From Candidatus Ornithospirochaeta stercoripullorum (GTDB taxonomy: Bacteria; Spirochaetota; Spirochaetia; Sphaerochaetales; Sphaerochaetaceae), in the NCBI GenBank assembly GCA_017694595.1, contig JADIMT010000003.1:1-38897 (forward strand): a stretch of 38,897 nucleotides of DNA. The letters are read 5' to 3'. The notes under the pieces are model-generated. The model saw only the letters and a program-made list of their open reading frames with translations. It searched no databases and was not told the origin of the DNA. Positions 7,097 to 16,186 of this stretch are shown here, piece after piece (position 1 is the first letter of the stretch; each line of letters opens with the position of its first letter). Both the position numbers and the translations under genes were made by a program.

Positions 7097-8497
7097 TTAA
7101 CCCTCGAAGTATCTCTGTGCGTTGTTGAAGGAGATGTTGCGGACAATCTCGCCAAGCATCTCGCTGTCTGCTGGAACTTCTCCGTTCTCTGCCCATCCTC
7201 CGATAACATTGCAGAGTATTCTTCTGAAATACTCATGTCTTGAATAGGAGAGGAAGGACCTTGAATCTGTGAGCATGCCGATGAAGAGTGGGAGTGCTCC
7301 AAGATTTGCGAGAGTCTTGATCTGCTCTTCCATGCCATCTCTGTGATCGCAGAACCACCATGCGGAACCAAGCTGGATTCTTCCCCTTATTCCACCCTGA
7401 TAGCATCCCATCAGTGTTCCAAGCGCGTAGTAATCCTTAGGATTGAGCGAGTAGAGTATGGTCTTCGGTACATCATTTGTATCTGTAAGAGCAGAGAAGA
7501 ATGCTGCAACGCCAGCTGCAAGCTCTGCATCATAGACAGCATCAAAGCCTGTGTCAGGACCCATAACGCGGAACATCTTGGCGTTGTTGTCTCTGATTGC
7601 AGCGAAATGGAGCTGCATGGCAACATTGTTCTTCCTATATGCGCGAGCAAGAGCCGAGAGCAAATATGTTCTCCAGGCATCTGCCTCGAGTGCTGTGACA
7701 TCTGTGCCGTTCATCTTCTTCTGGAACACTTCATTGACTTTGCCAGCTTCCCAGAATGTGTGAGGACATGTCATGAGAGCATGGTCAGATGCGCGGCATC
7801 CCATCTCAACAAAGAACTGCAGTCTCTTCTCGAGAGCTGTGACGACATCATCAGCTGTCTTGATTTCCATCTCCGCAGCTTTTGCCAGCTTAGCGATGTA
7901 GTCAGCGAAATCTGCCTTGTCGATGTTAAGAGCTTTATCAGGTCTGAATGACGGGATGACTTTTGCAGGGCACTTTCCTTCTTCTTTGATAACTTTATGC
8001 CACTTCAAGTCATCTGCAGGATCATCTGTTGTTCCAACTGCATAGACGTTGAACTTCTTCATGATTCCGAAGACAGAAAGCTCTGGGTTTGATTTGAACT
8101 GCTCATTGGCTTCGTCATAGATCTTCTTTGCATTCTTTCTGCAAAGGACATCATAGATGCCGAAGTATCTCTGCAGTTCAAGGTGTGTCCAGTGATAGAG
8201 TGGATTGCCGATCAGGTTCTCCATTGTCTCTGCCCAGGCAAGGAACTTGTCATATGGATCAGCATCTCCTGTGATGAGCTTTTCATCGAAACCACAGGTT
8301 CTCATCTGTCTCCACTTGTAGTGATCGCCGCCAAGCCAAGCATCTGTGATAGTTGTGAATCTCTTGTCCTCAGCGATCTGCTGTGGAATAAGATGGCAGT
8401 GATAGTCGAAAATAGGTGCGTCTGCAGCATACTCGTGATAAAGAGTCTTTGCCATTCCGCTTTCGAGCAGAAAGTCCTTTCCCATGAATTCTGTCAT
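7097..8497 (-). CDS. uxaC: Uronate isomerase (glucuronate/galacturonate isomerase)
   Basis: UxaC converts D-galacturonate to D-tagaturonate (and D-glucuronate to D-fructuronate), the first cytoplasmic step of uronate catabolism. The 466-residue length matches the family (about 470). It starts 'MTEFMGKDFLLES' and has the metal-binding 'FDYHCHLIP' motif of the amidohydrolase superfamily near residue 30, then 'AWLGGDHYKWRQMR', 'GTTDDPADDL' and a C-terminal 'SRHEYFRRIL'. It overlaps uxaA by four bases (ATGA), so the two are translationally coupled. All key blocks appear intact. Confidence 0.96.
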   Translation of the reverse strand: MTEFMGKDFLLESGMAKTLYHEYAADAPIFDYHCHLIPQQIAEDKRFTTITDAWLGGDHYKWRQMRTCGFDEKLITGDADPYDKFLAWAETMENLIGNPLYHWTHLELQRYFGIYDVLCRKNAKKIYDEANEQFKSNPELSVFGIMKKFNVYAVGTTDDPADDLKWHKVIKEEGKCPAKVIPSFRPDKALNIDKADFADYIAKLAKAAEMEIKTADDVVTALEKRLQFFVEMGCRASDHALMTCPHTFWEAGKVNEVFQKKMNGTDVTALEADAWRTYLLSALARAYRKNNVAMQLHFAAIRDNNAKMFRVMGPDTGFDAVYDAELAAGVAAFFSALTDTNDVPKTILYSLNPKDYYALGTLMGCYQGGIRGRIQLGSAWWFCDHRDGMEEQIKTLANLGALPLFIGMLTDSRSFLSYSRHEYFRRILCNVIGGWAENGEVPADSEMLGEIVRNISFNNAQRYFEG

Positions 8498-10008
8498 AAT
8501 ACAACTCCGTCCTTGAATATAGAGATTTCAGTATAGCCGTTTATCTCATTCTTTGTGCGAGTCTCACCATTTGCAATTGAAATGATGAGTTTGATTAGGT
8601 TCTCTGTGACTTTGCGCGGATCTTCTGTAAGCATTGCAGAAGCATCGAAGTCTATCCAGTCTTTCTTGTGTTCAGCGAGATTGTGGTTTGTAGCAATCTT
8701 CACTGTCGGAACAGGTGCTCCAAGTGGTGTTCCACGGCCTGTCGTGAAGAGAATCATATGTGCTCCAGCAGCGCTCTGAGCTGTTGTCGATACGATATCA
8801 TTTCCTGGACCTGAGAGCAGGTTGAGTCCTGGTGTCTTTACTTTTGCACCATACTCAAGCACCGCAGTAACAGGAGCTCTACCGCCTTTCTGTACACAGC
8901 CAAGGCTCTTGTCCTCCAGCGTGGAGATGCCACCTGCTTTATTGCCTGGTGAAGGATTCTCGTAGACTACTTGGCCATGTGATGTGAAGTAGTGCTTGAA
9001 ATCCTGGATGAGCTTTACAGTCTCGTTATACACATCCTCGTTGATTGCCCTGTTCATCAGCACTTGCTCTGCTCCGAACATCTCAGGTACTTCTGTGAGT
9101 ATTCCTGTGCCACCCATAGCTGTAAGCTCATTGCAGAAACGTCCTACTAGAGGATTTGCAGTGATGCCGGAGAGTCCATCGGAACCACCACACTTAAAGC
9201 CGACAATCAGGCGGGACATCGGCACAGATTCTCTTCTGTCATTCTTCATGACAGCTGTGATTTCAGAGAGCAATCTTCTGCCATCTGCAACTTCATCTTC
9301 AGACTCCTGGCAGATGAGGAACCGTACTCTCTCTGTATCGACTTCACCGAGAAGCTCTTTGAAGGAATCCATCGTATTGTTCTCGCATCCGAGTCCGATT
9401 ACAAGCACACCGCCTGCGTTTGGATGATGGACAAGATCCGCAAGAATTTTCCTTGTGTTCTCATGGTCTCCTCCGAGCTGAGAGCAACCGAATGGGTGAG
9501 TGTAAGCGTGTACGCCATCTTCTAGTCCCAAGTTTTCATTGCCCCAGGCTTCCAGCTGCATTGAGATCCTGTTGACGCAGCCTACGGTTGGAATGATCCA
9601 CAGGCTATTGCGGATACCGATGTCTCCATTTTTCCTTACATAAGCATTGATAGCGGGAATATGATCCTTCCACCTAAGCTTATCAGCTTCAGCTTCTGCT
9701 ATGGCTTCTTCCGCTGTTTTTCTGTCGTAGTGGTACTCTGCGTTTTCGTTCAGCAGCGTGTGGATGTTGAAAGCGTGCACATGGCAACCTTTCTTGATAT
9801 CTTCCTTGGCAGCGCCGATAGGGTAGCCATATTTGATGACGCTTTCGTCTTTTTTGATATCGCAAAGGGCGACTTTATGTCCTGCTGGGATATCGCTGAA
9901 GACGGTGAATGTATCACCATCCACCGTCACTACATCCCCTTTGAGCAGAGGACTGATTGCTACAGCTACATTATCCCTGTTGTTTATCTTGATAATATTA
10001 GCAGCCAT
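8494..10008 (-). CDS. uxaA: Altronate dehydratase
   Basis: UxaA dehydrates D-altronate to 2-keto-3-deoxygluconate, the third step of galacturonate breakdown. The 504-residue protein has an N-terminal SAF-like domain (about residues 1-95) and the large C-terminal catalytic region with 'THPFGCSQLGGDHENT', 'GLGCENNT', 'FKCGGSDGLSGITANP' and 'LFTTGRGTPLG', all hallmarks of the UxaA/GarD family. The track begins eight codons earlier. ATG 10008 is preferred because TGAGGAG, which includes the uxaB stop, sits just ahead, leaving seven bases between genes. Confidence 0.96.
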   Translation of the reverse strand: MAANIIKINNRDNVAVAISPLLKGDVVTVDGDTFTVFSDIPAGHKVALCDIKKDESVIKYGYPIGAAKEDIKKGCHVHAFNIHTLLNENAEYHYDRKTAEEAIAEAEADKLRWKDHIPAINAYVRKNGDIGIRNSLWIIPTVGCVNRISMQLEAWGNENLGLEDGVHAYTHPFGCSQLGGDHENTRKILADLVHHPNAGGVLVIGLGCENNTMDSFKELLGEVDTERVRFLICQESEDEVADGRRLLSEITAVMKNDRRESVPMSRLIVGFKCGGSDGLSGITANPLVGRFCNELTAMGGTGILTEVPEMFGAEQVLMNRAINEDVYNETVKLIQDFKHYFTSHGQVVYENPSPGNKAGGISTLEDKSLGCVQKGGRAPVTAVLEYGAKVKTPGLNLLSGPGNDIVSTTAQSAAGAHMILFTTGRGTPLGAPVPTVKIATNHNLAEHKKDWIDFDASAMLTEDPRKVTENLIKLIISIANGETRTKNEINGYTEISIFKDGVVL

Positions 10009-10015
10009 TTTCTCC

Positions 10016-11494
10016 TCAGATCTTCTCAATTGCTTTTGTCATGCCATCAGTCCAGATAGTCTCAAGGTATCCGCTGATCTTCTTCTCAAGTCCAGGAACA
10101 GCTGTAAGATCCTCTCCCCACCATGAGGTATCAGAGAGCACGCTCTTTGCAATAGCCTCAGCCTTTGCTTTTTTACTTGCATAGCTGGTTGAGTAAAGCT
10201 TCTGGAACTTATCGAGAACTTCAGGGCTATCCTGGATGAGATACTTCTCCCCATTCCTATTACCTTTGAGTGCTGTTCCCTCATATTCTGTACCTTCATA
10301 GAAGGAAATCAGGGCAGCAAGTGAGAATGAGAGTACGTCTGGAAGCTTTCCTTCTTTCTTGTAGTAACCAAGAAGGGAAGGCAGATCGCGTGTCTTGAAC
10401 TTGGAAACGCTGTTGAGGGAAATAGATAGAAGAAGGTGCACGATATATGGATTTGCGAATCTTTCAAGAACATCTCCTGCATACTCTTCAAGCTGCTTCT
10501 TGTCTCCATCCATCGATGGGATTATTTCCTCAAAAAGGCCTTTCTTTGCCATCGGGAAGATCAGAGGGCTCTTGATACATTCTTCAACGGTATTGAGGCC
10601 TGTCTGATAAGCTGCCAGAACCATCATAGTATGGGTTCCGTTGAGGATGCGGACCTTTCTTGTACGATAGAAGGACATATCATCAGTCCAGATGACATTT
10701 ACGCCAGCTTTCTCCGTAGGAAGCTCATCTTCATGTGTCTTGCCATGGCATTCGATGACCCAGAGAAGGAAGATCTCAGCGCTGTCCAGAAGATTATCCT
10801 GATACCCAAGCTCATTGCAGATTCTCTCCGCTTCTGCTCTCGGATAGCCTGGTACGATTCTGTCAACAAGGCTGTTGCAGAAATCACAAGCAGTATCCAG
10901 CCATGTGATGAAGCCTTCCTCAAGCTTCCACTCTGCAGCATATTGCTTGACGATTCTCTTGAGGTTATCTCCATTCTTGTCAATCAGCTCGCATGGAATT
11001 GCGATGATGCCTTTATCTGCAGCGCCGTTGAATGCTTTATATCTATGGTAAAGGAATGCACAGACTTTGCCAGGATAGGAGACTTGTGGCTTGTCATCAA
11101 GCTTGTCACCTTCATGGTATGCGATACCCGCTTCTGTCGTGTTGGAGATGATGAATCTCAGGTCCGGGTTCTCAGCCTGCTTCATATACTCATCATACTG
11201 TGTATATGGGTTGATACAGCCCTTTACGCTTGTGATTGTCCTGAACTCCTCCACAGGTTTGCCGTTCTGTACACCGCGAAGCACTGTAGTATAGATTCCG
11301 TTCTGGCTGTTGATCATTTCTCCCATGCCCACGTTCAGTGGCTGTACCATCATTACATCACCATTGAAATCACCTTTTTCATTGAGCAGATCTACAATCC
11401 AATCAACAAATGCGCGAAGGAAATTACCTTCTCCGAACTGGAGGATCTTTACGGGACGCTCCGGCTTGCGGACTGTTTCTTTGACGTTATTCAT
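10016..11494 (-). CDS. uxaB: Tagaturonate reductase (altronate oxidoreductase)
   Basis: UxaB reduces D-tagaturonate to D-altronate with NADH, the second step of galacturonate catabolism. The 492-residue protein starts 'MNNVKETVRKPERPVKILQFGEGNFLRAF', whose 'FGEGNFLRAF' is the nucleotide-binding signature of the mannitol dehydrogenase family, and contains 'KVRILNGTHTMMV', the family's catalytic-region motif. Length and motifs separate UxaB from the shorter mannitol dehydrogenases. ATG 11494 has AAGGAG at the right distance; the longer ORF in the track adds 23 unlikely residues. It is the first gene of the four-gene operon. I see no exuT or kdgK/kdgA in this window, so transport and lower steps are elsewhere. 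Confidence 0.94.
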   Translation of the reverse strand: MNNVKETVRKPERPVKILQFGEGNFLRAFVDWIVDLLNEKGDFNGDVMMVQPLNVGMGEMINSQNGIYTTVLRGVQNGKPVEEFRTITSVKGCINPYTQYDEYMKQAENPDLRFIISNTTEAGIAYHEGDKLDDKPQVSYPGKVCAFLYHRYKAFNGAADKGIIAIPCELIDKNGDNLKRIVKQYAAEWKLEEGFITWLDTACDFCNSLVDRIVPGYPRAEAERICNELGYQDNLLDSAEIFLLWVIECHGKTHEDELPTEKAGVNVIWTDDMSFYRTRKVRILNGTHTMMVLAAYQTGLNTVEECIKSPLIFPMAKKGLFEEIIPSMDGDKKQLEEYAGDVLERFANPYIVHLLLSISLNSVSKFKTRDLPSLLGYYKKEGKLPDVLSFSLAALISFYEGTEYEGTALKGNRNGEKYLIQDSPEVLDKFQKLYSTSYASKKAKAEAIAKSVLSDTSWWGEDLTAVPGLEKKISGYLETIWTDGMTKAIEKI

Positions 11495-11656
11495 CACACA
11501 CTCCTTATAAATGCATTCTTCTATGTGTTGCTGTCTCTGTTGGCAAGAATGGCCAGATGCCAAGCACTTATCTGTTCAAGAACAGAAAGTGTGGATGTTT
11601 TATCGTACCTTAGCGATTCAGTCCCTTCTTATCCGCGGAAAACGGAACACAGTTTC

Positions 11657-11684
11657 AGTTTATACGTTATTGATGATATGTCAA
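11657..11684 (-). promoter_or_regulatory. Candidate promoter of the uxaBAC-iclR operon
   Basis: On the reverse strand TTGACA (11679-11684) is followed after 16 bases by TAAACT (11657-11662), with an overlapping GTATAAA. It is about 165 bases upstream of uxaB. The conserved regulatory block begins about 35 bases upstream of this -35. Confidence 0.45.
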
Positions 11685-11718
11685 ACATAAACGCTCTTTC
11701 CATGCCATTTCAGCAGGG

Positions 11719-11812
11719 TTTTCTCATTATTTTGTCTTATAAGACAAATGTTGAGGATGTGCAAATAGTCGTTTAGGCAATTTTGAATTACCTGAAAAAT
11801 TGGATAGAAAAA
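11719..11812. promoter_or_regulatory. Regulatory block copy A with an 18-bp palindrome
   Basis: This block aligns over about 94 bases with 13038-13130, with most bases identical. It contains the perfect palindrome TTTGTCTTATAAGACAAA (11731-11748) and a weaker inverted repeat CAATTTT...AAAATTG (11778 to 11802). It lies between the divergent uxaB operon and a small forward unit. The shared palindrome suggests a common regulator, most likely the IclR protein of the operon. The rest of the 340-base gap between uxaB and 11837 shows only the reverse promoter described separately. Confidence 0.65.
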
Positions 11813-11836
11813 GGAGATTGTTTCAGGAATGACCGC

Positions 11837-11977
11837 ATGTTGTTTTCTCAACAAGCCGGTGAGCTCTGTGGATATTCTCGGCAAGAACTAAGGGCTGTGA
11901 CGACTCAAGGAGTTTTTATAGAAGATGTGCATGTCGGGGCTTTTGTCAAATACGAAGAAGAAAATATGATACCGTGA
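11837..11977 (+). CDS. Small orphan ORF, 46 residues
   Basis: An open frame reads 'MLFSQQAGELCGYSRQELRAV' and ends 'VHVGAFVKYEEENMIP'. Composition is protein-like, it is preceded by CAGGA at workable distance, sits directly downstream of regulatory block A and is followed 21 bases later by a strong terminator. So a short RNA of about 200 bases is probably made here. It may be a true small protein, the tail of a deleted pectin gene, or a non-coding RNA. I do not recognise the sequence. The track's TTG start at 11783 lies inside the regulatory block and is less likely. Confidence 0.35.
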   Translation: MLFSQQAGELCGYSRQELRAVTTQGVFIEDVHVGAFVKYEEENMIP

Positions 11978-11998
11978 AAAATATACTTTGAATAATTA

Positions 11999-12037
11999 TC
12001 AGCCACTTGGATTAATCCCTTGTGGCTGAATCTTTTT
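11999..12037 (+). terminator. Intrinsic terminator of the small unit
   Basis: TCAGCCAC (11999-12006) pairs with GTGGCTGA (12022-12029); an inner GGAT/ATCC can extend the stem. It is followed by ATCTTTTTG. Confidence 0.75.
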
Positions 12038-12100
12038 GCTGTTTTATGCTCTAAAAATCCTGAAACTAAGGAACGGATGGCTCCGCTTATTTCCCAAAGC

Positions 12101-12286
12101 TTATTTTGAGAAAACAACAATCATCTTGTATCTTGAGAAGCACAGACAGCATCTTCCGACAACTGGTTCCATGGATTCGAATTTATATCCATCGGATTCC
12201 ATTTTATTGATTACTTTTTCGACTTCGTTTGCACGGAGTGTACAAGTAAAGATTCCGGAATTTACTTCTTCAACCTTGTAATCCAT
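12101..12286 (-). CDS. Small DUF4177-like protein
   Basis: The 61-residue product starts 'MDYKVEEVNSGIFTC', continues 'EVEKVINKMESDGYKFESMEPV' and ends in a hydrophobic strand 'KMIVVFSK'. This strand-helix-strand pattern with a 'dGyefesm' turn resembles the DUF4177 family of small proteins of unknown function. ATG 12286 has a perfect AAGGAGG six bases ahead, which decides the start over the 89-residue track ORF. It overlaps the end of the upstream membrane-protein gene by 17 bases, so the two form an operon. A CC pair ('GRCCLCF') could bind metal, but that is speculation. Confidence 0.65.
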   Translation of the reverse strand: MDYKVEEVNSGIFTCTLRANEVEKVINKMESDGYKFESMEPVVGRCCLCFSRYKMIVVFSK

Positions 12287-12782
12287 ATTTAACCTCCTTC
12301 GCTTGATTTTCTTTCGCCTTACTTGCAAGAACACGTGCCACAAGGCGCTGTTTCTGCAGTTCCAGGACAACAGAGCGGGAAGAGTAGAGCTTTCTCATTC
12401 TTTCATATTCATCATCAAAGCCGAATTCATGGCAGAGATCATGGATAATCAGGCGAAAACAAGGCTCACACATTTCATATTTGAAATACTCTTCATTGAA
12501 GCCTCTGGTTTTCAGGCGATAGTAACCGATTCTGTAGTATCTCCACTTTTCTCTTGATGTAAGTGCGTATTTAACAAAGAAGAAAAGCGAGACAATGAGT
12601 GAGGCTACAAAAATAAGCGACAAAAGCTCATGCCCAATGAGACAAAGGATTGTTATTAGGGCTATTGATACCAATATAGGTAAAAGCAATAAATACCCAT
12701 ACAAGAAGAATTTAAAGAAGAACTTTACAACAAATTTGCGGAACAGACAAACAGAGTCCTTTCCGCTGAAAACCTCACCCAT
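12270..12782 (-). CDS. Hypothetical membrane protein with two transmembrane segments
   Basis: The 170-residue protein has two hydrophobic helices at about residues 18-50 and 50-75 ('LYGYLLLLPILVSIALI', 'LLSLIFVASLIVSLFFF'), then a charged C-terminal part rich in Lys, Arg and Tyr, including 'FKYEMCEPCFRLIIHDLCHEFGF' with three cysteines. No family is recognised. ATG 12782 is chosen because the track's longer start is weak and a promoter lies immediately upstream. There is no Shine-Dalgarno, so it may be leaderless. It is followed by and overlaps the DUF4177-like gene. Confidence 0.6.
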   Translation of the reverse strand: MGEVFSGKDSVCLFRKFVVKFFFKFFLYGYLLLLPILVSIALITILCLIGHELLSLIFVASLIVSLFFFVKYALTSREKWRYYRIGYYRLKTRGFNEEYFKYEMCEPCFRLIIHDLCHEFGFDDEYERMRKLYSSRSVVLELQKQRLVARVLASKAKENQAKEVKYGLQG

Positions 12783-12791
12783 GACAGTGAA

Positions 12792-12820
12792 ATAATATAA
12801 TTTATGTGGTACTATTGCAA
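12792..12820 (-). promoter_or_regulatory. Candidate promoter of the membrane-protein gene
   Basis: On the reverse strand TTGCAA (12815-12820) and TATTAT (12792-12797) are separated by 17 bases. The -10 ends nine bases before ATG 12782, so the transcript would have almost no leader. Confidence 0.5.
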
Positions 12821-13037
12821 CAGGATTGGCCAATAATCCGGTCTGCGCGGATGGAACTAGCCTCTTGAGTGGCCTTCTCTCCACCATTCCTCTGGGGTTT
12901 AGACTTCAAAGCCATTTGAAAATGAGTAAAAACATCAAAAACAGGTTGTATTCATAATTGATTTCACATTTTCCAGAGATCTTCTAGTGTGCAGGATTAA
13001 TGCCTCTCCGTAATTTCAGTGTTCTTGACAATGAAAG

Positions 13038-13130
13038 TTTTCTCATCATTTGTCTCATGAAACAAATGTTAAAGATGTGTAAACAGACGTGTATACAATT
13101 TTTTGGGTGTCTGAAAATTGTATAGAAAAA
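13038..13130. promoter_or_regulatory. Regulatory block copy B upstream of the GH28 gene
   Basis: This copy matches block A at 11719-11812. Its near-perfect palindrome TTTGTCTCATGAAACAAA (13049-13066) corresponds to the perfect one in A. It also carries a perfect 11-bp inverted repeat TATACAATTTT/AAAATTGTATA with an 11-base spacer (13092-13124), reminiscent of the half-sites of GntR-type uronate regulators. A TTGACA (13025-13030) lies just upstream, but no convincing -10 at the right distance was found. The gap from 12888 to 13037 holds nothing else I can recognise. Confidence 0.65.
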
Positions 13131-13193
13131 GATTCTGCTCTGGCATTCTCTTGATGATTCGAGCCCTCTAGAATTTCCTGCAGGAGAGTTTTC

Positions 13194-16018
13194 ATGAAAA
13201 ACTGAATCTTTTTGTTTTGTTGCTGAGCCTGTGCGTGGTAGCTCTCAGTGCTGCTGCATCCGGAGATCCTGCATACAATCCAGCAACAGAGCCTCGTCCG
13301 GAAGGAGCCGGGGTTTTCGCATATGTCCCTCGTGATGGTGTCCAGCATCCTGAAAGTGCAGTGGAATTCAACAATATTCCAGTTTACACAGAAGTGACAT
13401 CCATCATCGGCGAGAAAGTCTACAAAGGCATCAATGTTGCAACTGGTGCATCTGTCACAAAAGAACAGCTTCTCAAAGAGGACGTGATGGTCGACATCAC
13501 GGCATATGGTGCAGAGGCAGGCTATGATGCAGATGCTGTGAAGAATACAGACGCTATCAACAATGCTATCGCAGAACTTTCTGCAGCAGGTGGCGGAACA
13601 GTTGTTGTCCCGAATGGTATATGGAAAATGTATACCATTGTTCTTCAGAGCAATGTGAACATCTATCTCGAGCCAGAAGCCATCATTGTTGGTGCTCGCC
13701 CCGGTGTCGATGGCGGCAACTATCTGGAGCCTGAGGTGAACATCTACTTTGGTTTGCAGGACCATGGCCACTCATTCCTTCGTAACAGCATGGTATATGG
13801 CAAGGAAGTGGAAAATGTGATGATTTATGGTGATGGTATGATTTCAGGCAGCTATGTCGACCAGAGAGGCTATACATACTTCACAGTGTCCAGAAGGGAT
13901 CCTGCAAGCCCTGAGATGAGAACAGAACCAGGATATGTTGGTGCTTGGTATAATCCTGACGACATCGATAGCCTCGATGACCAGGGTTATCATTTCTTCC
14001 TGTATGAACAGCCAATATGGAATAATGCATGCAAAGGCATTGCGTTCCTAGACAGCAAAAACATCGTATTTGCTGATTTCGACATGAGAGAGGCGGGCCA
14101 TTTCGCAATCATCACGACTGGGTGCAGCAATGTGCTTTTCGAGAACATGGTCATTGATACGAATAGAGATGGCATGGATATCGATGGAACAAGCAACGTC
14201 ACAGTACGGAACTGCTGGGTCAATGCTCCTCTCGATGATGCAATCTGTCTGAAATCTTCATTCGGTTCTGGCCGTCTTGATATCACACAGAACGTGCTTA
14301 TCCACAACTGCGTTGTAAGCGGCTATGATGCAGGCTCTGTGCTTGAAGCGACTTTCTCTGAAAACAGGCTTGAGTCAGCAGCTGATGATATCAGAGGAAC
14401 AAATGGCAGGCTTAAGCTTGGTACTGAGGCAACTGGCGGATTTGACAGAGTCACAATCGCCAATGTTCTCTTCTCTCACAGTGAAGGCATCAACTTGGAG
14501 TGCGTTGATTGCTCTAGCCTCACTAATATAATAGCAACTGATATCTACATGACGGATGTTGTTGATTCCCCTGTTTATATTCAGGTAGGGGACAGAGGCA
14601 GGTACCCTGTCACAGGTCATCACACAACAGAGGAAGTCTATCCTGAGAACAGCGTAAGAAAGGATAATTCTGAGTATGTGCTTCCGAATATTCCTGGAAA
14701 ATACCATATATTCCCAGCTCAGCGCTATGCTCCGGCTACAAACTATGAGTGGATTACTATCGCTGATGGAAGTGAGTATAAGAGGCCTGTCGCATCTGAT
14801 CCAATCTACATCAATATGACTAACATCTATACCGATCCTGATACAGGCAAGCACTATAGCTATAAGTGGGATGCTTCCAGGAATGTTTATACAGTGAACT
14901 GGGGTAATCAGCTCTCTGAGCAGGAGCTTTATGGCTATGGCAATGCACTTGGTGGGGATTTTGCAGTAGTCGAAGATGTTTATATCGGCAATCTTACAGC
15001 AGACGATGTCAATCCAAGATATCCAATCGAAGTTGTCGGACTGATGGATAGCAAAGTCCAGAATGTCACATTCGAGCATGTTGATGTCACTTATCGTGGT
15101 GGTCTTACACTCTCAGATGCTGCAGAGCAGAGGCAGATCAGAGGCAGATCAGAAGCACATGGACATTCACAGAAGATCATTCTCCGGTCTATTCACAGCA
15201 GTTTGGCTGGCTTTCCGCACAAGCAGGTCTTCTGCCTAGAATGACATGGGATGCAGAGAGTGGCAGCTGGGTCGAAAGCCCATATAATGTTCCAGAGCTT
15301 GTCAGGGATTACCCGGAGCCTGCACATTATGGCATCCTATGGTCTTTACGCACGTCATGTAGATGGCTTGAATCTTATTGATGTGAATCTTGGATACAGC
15401 TATCCAGATACAAGACCTGCTGTAGTTCTGGACGATGTTAGGAATGTTTCAATCGATGAAGATTCTTCATTCATGAGCGAAGAAGGAGTTTCTGATATCG
15501 TTCTTGTCACGCAGAATTTCAAGAGAAGAACGAATTATGAGTTTGTGCCTAATGAGCCATATATCTCTACAACAGTCACGGAAGCTTCCATCGCAGACAA
15601 CCATGATGTGGAAAATGTCACGGTCAATGCACCAGAACCTGGTACTCCAGCAGATAGTCTTTACAGTTATCCGACTGACCCAATAACGGATCCAGAGTTC
15701 GTCGAAGCATATCTTGCAAAGGGCCGCGAAGTACCAAGGACTGTCTGGAGGCCGTTCTTTGCGCCTTTGAAGGACAAGAATGCTGCAGCCGGGGAGGATC
15801 TCAGCTTTGAAGTGAAGTACTTCAATCCAGCAGATGCTACAGGTACTGTATATCCAGTGGAGCTTACAGCAGCTATGCTTCCGGAAGGAGCTGTATTTGA
15901 AAACGGCATCTTCTCATGGAATATCCCAAAGGAGGCATGTGGAGTTTATAGCGCAGTCTTCACGTTCTCTGATGGTCTTAGCACTGTTGATAAGACAGTT
16001 ACTATCACCGTAGAGTAA
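13194..16018 (+). pseudogene. GH28 polygalacturonase, broken by three frame lesions
   Basis: Intact, this would be a secreted glycoside hydrolase family 28 pectinase of about 940 residues. It shows GH28 features: 'DITAYGAEAG', 'NAAGGGTVVVPNG'-like start, 'NRDGMDIDG', 'DDAICLKSS', 'GRLKLGTEATGG', and a C-terminal Ig-like domain ('LPEGAVFENGIFSWNIP'). Three lesions are visible. The ATG at 13194 after AGGAG is followed by five A where six would give the signal peptide 'MKKLNLFVLLLSLCVVALSAAASG'. An 11-base tandem duplication (15128-15149) throws the frame, and the lost stretch 'TWTFTEDHSPVYSQQFGWLS' is readable in another frame. Near 15337 an indel (consistent with loss of 8 bases in 'GILPSYGLY') returns to the first frame. 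The two track ORFs (13217-15244 and 15251-16018) are fragments. A sequencing error cannot be excluded for the A run. Confidence 0.85.
15128..15153 (+). repeat. 11-bp tandem duplication inside the GH28 gene
   Basis: The unit CAGAGGCAGAT occurs twice in direct succession, followed by a partial CAGA. Removing one copy restores the reading frame into 'EQRQIRSTWTFTED', which is what GH28 proteins of this type should have. Confidence 0.85.
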
Positions 16019-16037
16019 AAGATGCTCTGATTATCAG

Positions 16038-16071
16038 CCCTGCAATGTTTGACGACATTCAGGGTTTTTTT
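16038..16071 (+). terminator. Terminator after the GH28 gene
   Basis: CCCTG (16038-16042) and AATGT pair with ACATT and CAGGG (16060-16064), with one bulged base, and seven T follow. Confidence 0.85.
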
Positions 16072-16186
16072 CGTCCTGAGAGATTAAATGCCTGATTCAC
16101 GTGGCCGGAATTGCCTCCTGTATTTTCATGACAAGGAAAAACGCTTCAAGCGTATATGAAATATATGGAGAAGCCAAGGAGACAAT

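Noticed and set aside
7343-7951. 202-residue forward ORF opposite uxaC
   Set aside because: It is antisense to a well conserved gene and has shadow-like composition.
10436-11776. 446-residue forward ORF
   Set aside because: It is the complement of uxaB; the sequence is low in plausible motifs and rich in Cys and His, typical of shadow frames.
13055-13771. 238-residue reverse ORF across the GH28 start
   Set aside because: It overlaps the regulatory block and the GH28 coding region and has no protein-like features.
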